Shown: positions 60,843 to 64,000 of the stretch, piece after piece | How the letters are laid out: each line of letters begins with the position of its first letter | Numbering within the stretch: the stretch's first letter is position 1 | Source: Chryseobacterium gwangjuense | GTDB taxonomy: Bacteria > Bacteroidota > Bacteroidia > Flavobacteriales > Weeksellaceae | DNA: 64,000 nucleotides | Assembly: GCF_021311115.1 (NCBI RefSeq) | Contig: NZ_JAJTNP010000001.1 | Location: forward strand, 310,001-374,000 | Reading direction: 5' to 3' | Position numbers and translations under genes: made by a program | Notes under the pieces: model-generated | The model's database searches: none | What the model saw: only the letters and a program-made list of their open reading frames with translations | Told to the model about the DNA's origin: nothing

Positions 60843-61042
60843 ACAATTAATTCATTAACATAAATATAGTAATTAATTAAATACTAAGCTTTTAATTAAT
60901 ATGAACAAATATGCCACCATGAATAATTTAACATAATATAAATTATAGGATTTTATTTTCTTATAACTAGAGGTGATCTATCTTCATATTTTATCCCTAT
61001 TTATTCATTATTTGCATAATGATTTCAAATGCTTTTAAAAGT

Positions 61043-61088
61043 AATAGGTTTACAAAATGAACTTTAAAATTTATTTTGTAAACCTATT
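61043..61088 (-). terminator. Terminator of the M60 metallopeptidase gene
   Basis: Perfect 16-bp inverted repeat AATAGGTTTACAAAAT / ATTTTGTAAACCTATT with a 14-nt loop, 16 bp after the stop of the minus-strand gene. It is not followed by a long T run, so efficiency is uncertain. Confidence 0.6.
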
Positions 61089-61103
61089 ATTAAATGTTTA
61101 AAA

Positions 61104-64000
61104 TTATTTTTTGATAATCTTAACGGTTCTAAAGACATTCCCTTTTGTATCTTTTAAAGAAAGAAAATAAATTCCTTGAGGCCACTTAAGAATTTCTGTA
61201 TTTATTTTCTTTTCAATAACTTCAAGATTTCCGTTTGAATTGAAAATTATTTTTCCATCTGTTCCAAAAATACTTACATTGTAATTTCCTGATGTATTTT
61301 TTAATCTAATATGAATTGAGTCATTCTGCCCCACAGGATTAGGATAAACAACAAATTCAGAATTGTTACTTTCCAATTCAGCTATGGAAAGCGCTGAAGC
61401 AGGATAAACTAAAATTTTCTGTCCATTATAACCTACTGCATATACAGCTACCGCATTAGATGGATAATAAACTTTTGTAGTCTGATTAGTGGTATCTCCT
61501 GTGCCTATGACAGATACATAAATAAGTTCATTGCTGGCATTAAATGTTTCATAAGCTACTGCATTTTGCCAAACACTATGCTGCACGGTAAGGTAATTAT
61601 TGCTTAAAGTAACTCCTTGTCCTGTCTGCCCGCTAAGCGGAAGATGATCACGGAAAGCTGCAATACTTCGCGATGAAATATAATGCATCACCGGTGAAAC
61701 AGGTGTCTGATAGTTTTGAGCCTGTATATAAGCAATAGTAGCATCTATCTGAGCCTGGGTAATGGTAAGTTGTCCGATGCCATAGTCATCAATGGCTCTG
61801 TCGATTGGTTTTAAAAATCCTGTTTTTATGAAGAAACCGGTTAAATCTTCCTGAACTACTGCACAGGTATTTTTCACAAAATTCAGAAGCAATTCACCAT
61901 TGGAAACACCTGAAGCATTGTAACTTCTTGCAATATTGGCAACCATTCCAAACCAGTGTGCATAATCTATCCCTGTATAAGTAGTTGGATAATTAAAGGA
62001 AAGAATTGGTGCATTTCGTGAAGCTCCGGCCAGTTGATAATACAATTCAAGTTGCCAAAAAGGTACCAGCACTTTAAACACATCTATATTTGTATTCCCT
62101 TGTAAGGCTTCCTGGTTTATGGCAGTATTCAAAATTGCGCCGTTTATTCTTCCTCCCGTTAAACTAGTCATTCCTGTTGTAGGCTCCACAGATTCTCTTT
62201 CTAGACGTGACATGCCATCATTTTGTACATTCATATGATAATCTACCCATGTACTATATATATTATTAGTAACTTCTGTAGTACCAATCCATTTAAGATC
62301 CGGTCTTATCTGATTGATATGCCCGAATTCATGAGCAATTCCCCATAAAGACAACTGATTGACATCGGCTAGAGATTCCTCGCCCCAGTCGGAATCCATA
62401 TTTATACCTAGCCCTCCCGCATACCAACCTCCGCCATTATTACTATAGCTGAACATACGGTTTTTTGGAACTAAATTATATTTATACAGCCCCATCACAA
62501 GCCATTCATTTTTTACAATAAGATCATATTTTGAAGTGAGTTCGACAGGATTAAAAGGAGCATAATTTTTCAACATGCTTTTTTTGTAAACCAAATGAGA
62601 ATGTTGCCCCACAACATCGATCATATTATAAGCTGAATTCGTCAGATTTGTCTGCCAGTCAGTTTGTGTAGAGGTCTGATAATGATAAAGACCATTTACC
62701 TTGCCGGAAACAATATTGATCTTGATATCCGGTAGTGCTGAATTGGGATTATAATAACTGATATATCCTAAACCACTGTTAGTAAGCTGGAATACATTCA
62801 AACCATTATGAAGTTCATAATAAGAAGAGGTACCACCAATAGTGGTAGAAAAATCCTTCACTTGCAACGAAATACTAGCACTAGAAGGTAAATTTTGAAC
62901 AAACATGGCCACCTTGCTTCCTTGTTCAAAAACAATACCTGTTGGGTTTTCAAAACGGCTATAGCCACCTCCCACTTTTAAATTACCTGTAGTAACAGCA
63001 ATGGGTGGATAAACCTTATAATCCTGAACTCTGTACTTATTTACATATGTTCCGTTGAAGAGGCATTGTGCCAAACCTTTATAGAACGGCGACGTCATAG
63101 CATCTATATCTGCTTGCGTAACCGAAGGCTGTAATGCTGAATAAAGAGTATTTGCAAAAATATTGGTGTAAGGATTGGCAGTTCCTGAAGAGCCTAATGT
63201 GTAAAAGCCCATTTCAGCACAACTTGCATAGTTTCCCTGACCATTATTTATTGTAATTCTTATATTTAAAGGGGTAATCTGATTAGGAAAATAGACGTTC
63301 ACAGGAGAAGAAGGATTTTGAAAATCAAATGCCATCAATGTCACAAAGGTACTATTCGACGTAGTATTATAGCTGATGCTTACACTTCCAAACCGCCCGT
63401 TGCTTCCACTAGTTCTCGGAGTATATTTCAGATAATCAATAGGGGTAACACCATCTAATCTGTAATTTAGCACCACCGGAAAAATAGTATTGCCATATGC
63501 AGAATGATAAAGTGTATTTACATCATTGTCAAAAGATTTATCTATATTTTCTCCTGACTGATAAGATGATGCGGTTGTTCCTGAAGGTATAATGGTTGCC
63601 TTCACATCGTTAGTACCATTTACATTTAATTCTGCTGTATTGATGGTACAGTCCGTGCCGTCAGGAATTACCGGTTGTACTTCAGAAAAGAATTTCATCT
63701 CTGCTCCACTCGAGTAGTTACCACTGCCGGCATTTACAGAAATTTTAATAATGTAAGGGGTCTGAATAGCTGTTGGAAAAATAACTTCTTTATCTAGGGC
63801 GTTAGATGTCCAACTCAAAGTATTGCTTACCGAAATGAAAGTATTGGGTGCCGCCTGTGTACTGTAGGAAATACTTACATTGGTCCATATTCCATTTGTT
63901 CCTGATTGTCTTGGAGTATAAATAAGCTTCTTAATACTGGTAACATTAGAAGTAAAATAAAACTTCAACTCATCCGGAATACCGTTCTGTGACCATTTAG
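61104..64000 (-). CDS. M60-family secreted metallopeptidase with T9SS sorting domain, partial (5' end outside window)
   Basis: The frame is open beyond 64000, so the N-terminus and signal peptide are missing; an apparent start at 63968 is only a TTG within the domain. Two F5/8C-like discoidin domains come first (IKKLIYTPRQSG and YLKYTPRTSGSNGR repeats). The peptidase M60 core follows, with the zinc site LWGIAHEFGHINQ (near 62320-62355) and the late Glu of this gluzincin group. The C-terminal FVVYPNPVGQNDSIHIRL segment to VKIIKK is a T9SS type A signal. Relatives cleave O-glycosylated mucin-like proteins. Confidence 0.9.
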   Translation of the reverse strand, partial: KWSQNGIPDELKFYFTSNVTSIKKLIYTPRQSGTNGIWTNVSISYSTQAAPNTFISVSNTLSWTSNALDKEVIFPTAIQTPYIIKISVNAGSGNYSSGAEMKFFSEVQPVIPDGTDCTINTAELNVNGTNDVKATIIPSGTTASSYQSGENIDKSFDNDVNTLYHSAYGNTIFPVVLNYRLDGVTPIDYLKYTPRTSGSNGRFGSVSISYNTTSNSTFVTLMAFDFQNPSSPVNVYFPNQITPLNIRITINNGQGNYASCAEMGFYTLGSSGTANPYTNIFANTLYSALQPSVTQADIDAMTSPFYKGLAQCLFNGTYVNKYRVQDYKVYPPIAVTTGNLKVGGGYSRFENPTGIVFEQGSKVAMFVQNLPSSASISLQVKDFSTTIGGTSSYYELHNGLNVFQLTNSGLGYISYYNPNSALPDIKINIVSGKVNGLYHYQTSTQTDWQTNLTNSAYNMIDVVGQHSHLVYKKSMLKNYAPFNPVELTSKYDLIVKNEWLVMGLYKYNLVPKNRMFSYSNNGGGWYAGGLGINMDSDWGEESLADVNQLSLWGIAHEFGHINQIRPDLKWIGTTEVTNNIYSTWVDYHMNVQNDGMSRLERESVEPTTGMTSLTGGRINGAILNTAINQEALQGNTNIDVFKVLVPFWQLELYYQLAGASRNAPILSFNYPTTYTGIDYAHWFGMVANIARSYNASGVSNGELLLNFVKNTCAVVQEDLTGFFIKTGFLKPIDRAIDDYGIGQLTITQAQIDATIAYIQAQNYQTPVSPVMHYISSRSIAAFRDHLPLSGQTGQGVTLSNNYLTVQHSVWQNAVAYETFNASNELIYVSVIGTGDTTNQTTKVYYPSNAVAVYAVGYNGQKILVYPASALSIAELESNNSEFVVYPNPVGQNDSIHIRLKNTSGNYNVSIFGTDGKIIFNSNGNLEVIEKKINTEILKWPQGIYFLSLKDTKGNVFRTVKIIKK

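Larger units (their letters stand above)
55506..60950 (-). mobile_element. Mobility module of a Tn554-like or recombinase-trio element
   Basis: Three different tyrosine recombinases and a TnpC-like protein form one coupled operon with ATGAATAA overlaps, next to a palindromic block. Tn554 has two such recombinases plus TnpC; an extra one is also known in recombinase trios. The exact ends are not visible. The right end is set by eye to the AT-rich gap before the M60 gene. Confidence 0.65.

Noticed and set aside
42953..61103. att direct repeats for the whole island
   Set aside because: Both edges are AT-rich; I compared them by eye and found no convincing duplicated core or tRNA target.
1..64000. 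rRNA or tRNA genes
   Set aside because: No conserved 16S/23S segments or tRNA cloverleaf with a T-loop motif was recognised on either strand.

Overview
The window looks like a chromosomal segment of a Bacteroidota bacterium of the Chryseobacterium type (Weeksellaceae). The evidence is low GC, promoters of the TTTG / TAnnTTTG type with almost no Shine-Dalgarno sequences, secreted proteins ending in type IX secretion (T9SS) sorting domains, a TonB-dependent receptor, bacillithiol-related proteins and a short bacteriocin-like leader peptide of a kind common in Chryseobacterium. This assignment comes from reading the sequence; no database was searched.

Positions 1-43,000 are mostly core genome. 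In order: a truncated secreted metallopeptidase; an acyl-CoA dehydrogenase/DinB pair; a secreted endonuclease I; a SatD/DUF3307/purC run followed by purF; two tandem outer-membrane barrel paralogues that each carry their own copy of the same terminator; aroB divergent from an rRNA pseudouridine synthase; nicotinamidase; a DEAD-box RNA helicase flanked by diverged direct repeats; a small bacillithiol-type cluster (YfiT-like, DUF1569, YtxJ, Crp/Fnr); an AraC regulator divergent from a TonB receptor plus secreted tyrosine phosphatase; a CAT-family acetyltransferase; a retropepsin-like protein; an LTA-synthase-like sulfatase; an MBL hydrolase; an MFS/DsbA/nucleosidase/GNAT run; and a complete bioF-bioD-bioB-bioA operon. 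The biotin operon is headed by an unrecognised ferritin-like diiron protein and faces a divergent MocR-type regulator. An Lrp/AsnC regulator divergent from an MFS exporter, a DUF3078 protein, a bacteriocin-like peptide and a DUF1826 protein follow.

Positions about 43,000-61,000 form an AT-rich accessory island. Its left part has a serine recombinase, then a SIR2-domain protein, a PD-(D/E)XK nuclease-like protein and a small protein with possible ADP-ribosyltransferase motifs. Next comes a run of small orphan genes and gene fragments, punctuated by a repeated 16-bp sequence (AATCTCAAAAAACGAT). Its right part holds a 1,058-residue helicase-nuclease fusion, a divergent HNH-like protein, a frameshifted hypothetical gene, a 157-bp block of two mirror-image palindromes, and a translationally coupled operon of three tyrosine recombinases plus a small TnpC-like protein (Tn554-like organisation). 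The most likely reading is a mobile defence island: the SIR2 operon and the helicase-nuclease are candidate anti-phage systems and the recombinase operon is the probable mobility module.

After the island the core genome resumes with a truncated M60-family metallopeptidase carrying a T9SS sorting domain. No rRNA, tRNA or CRISPR array was seen.
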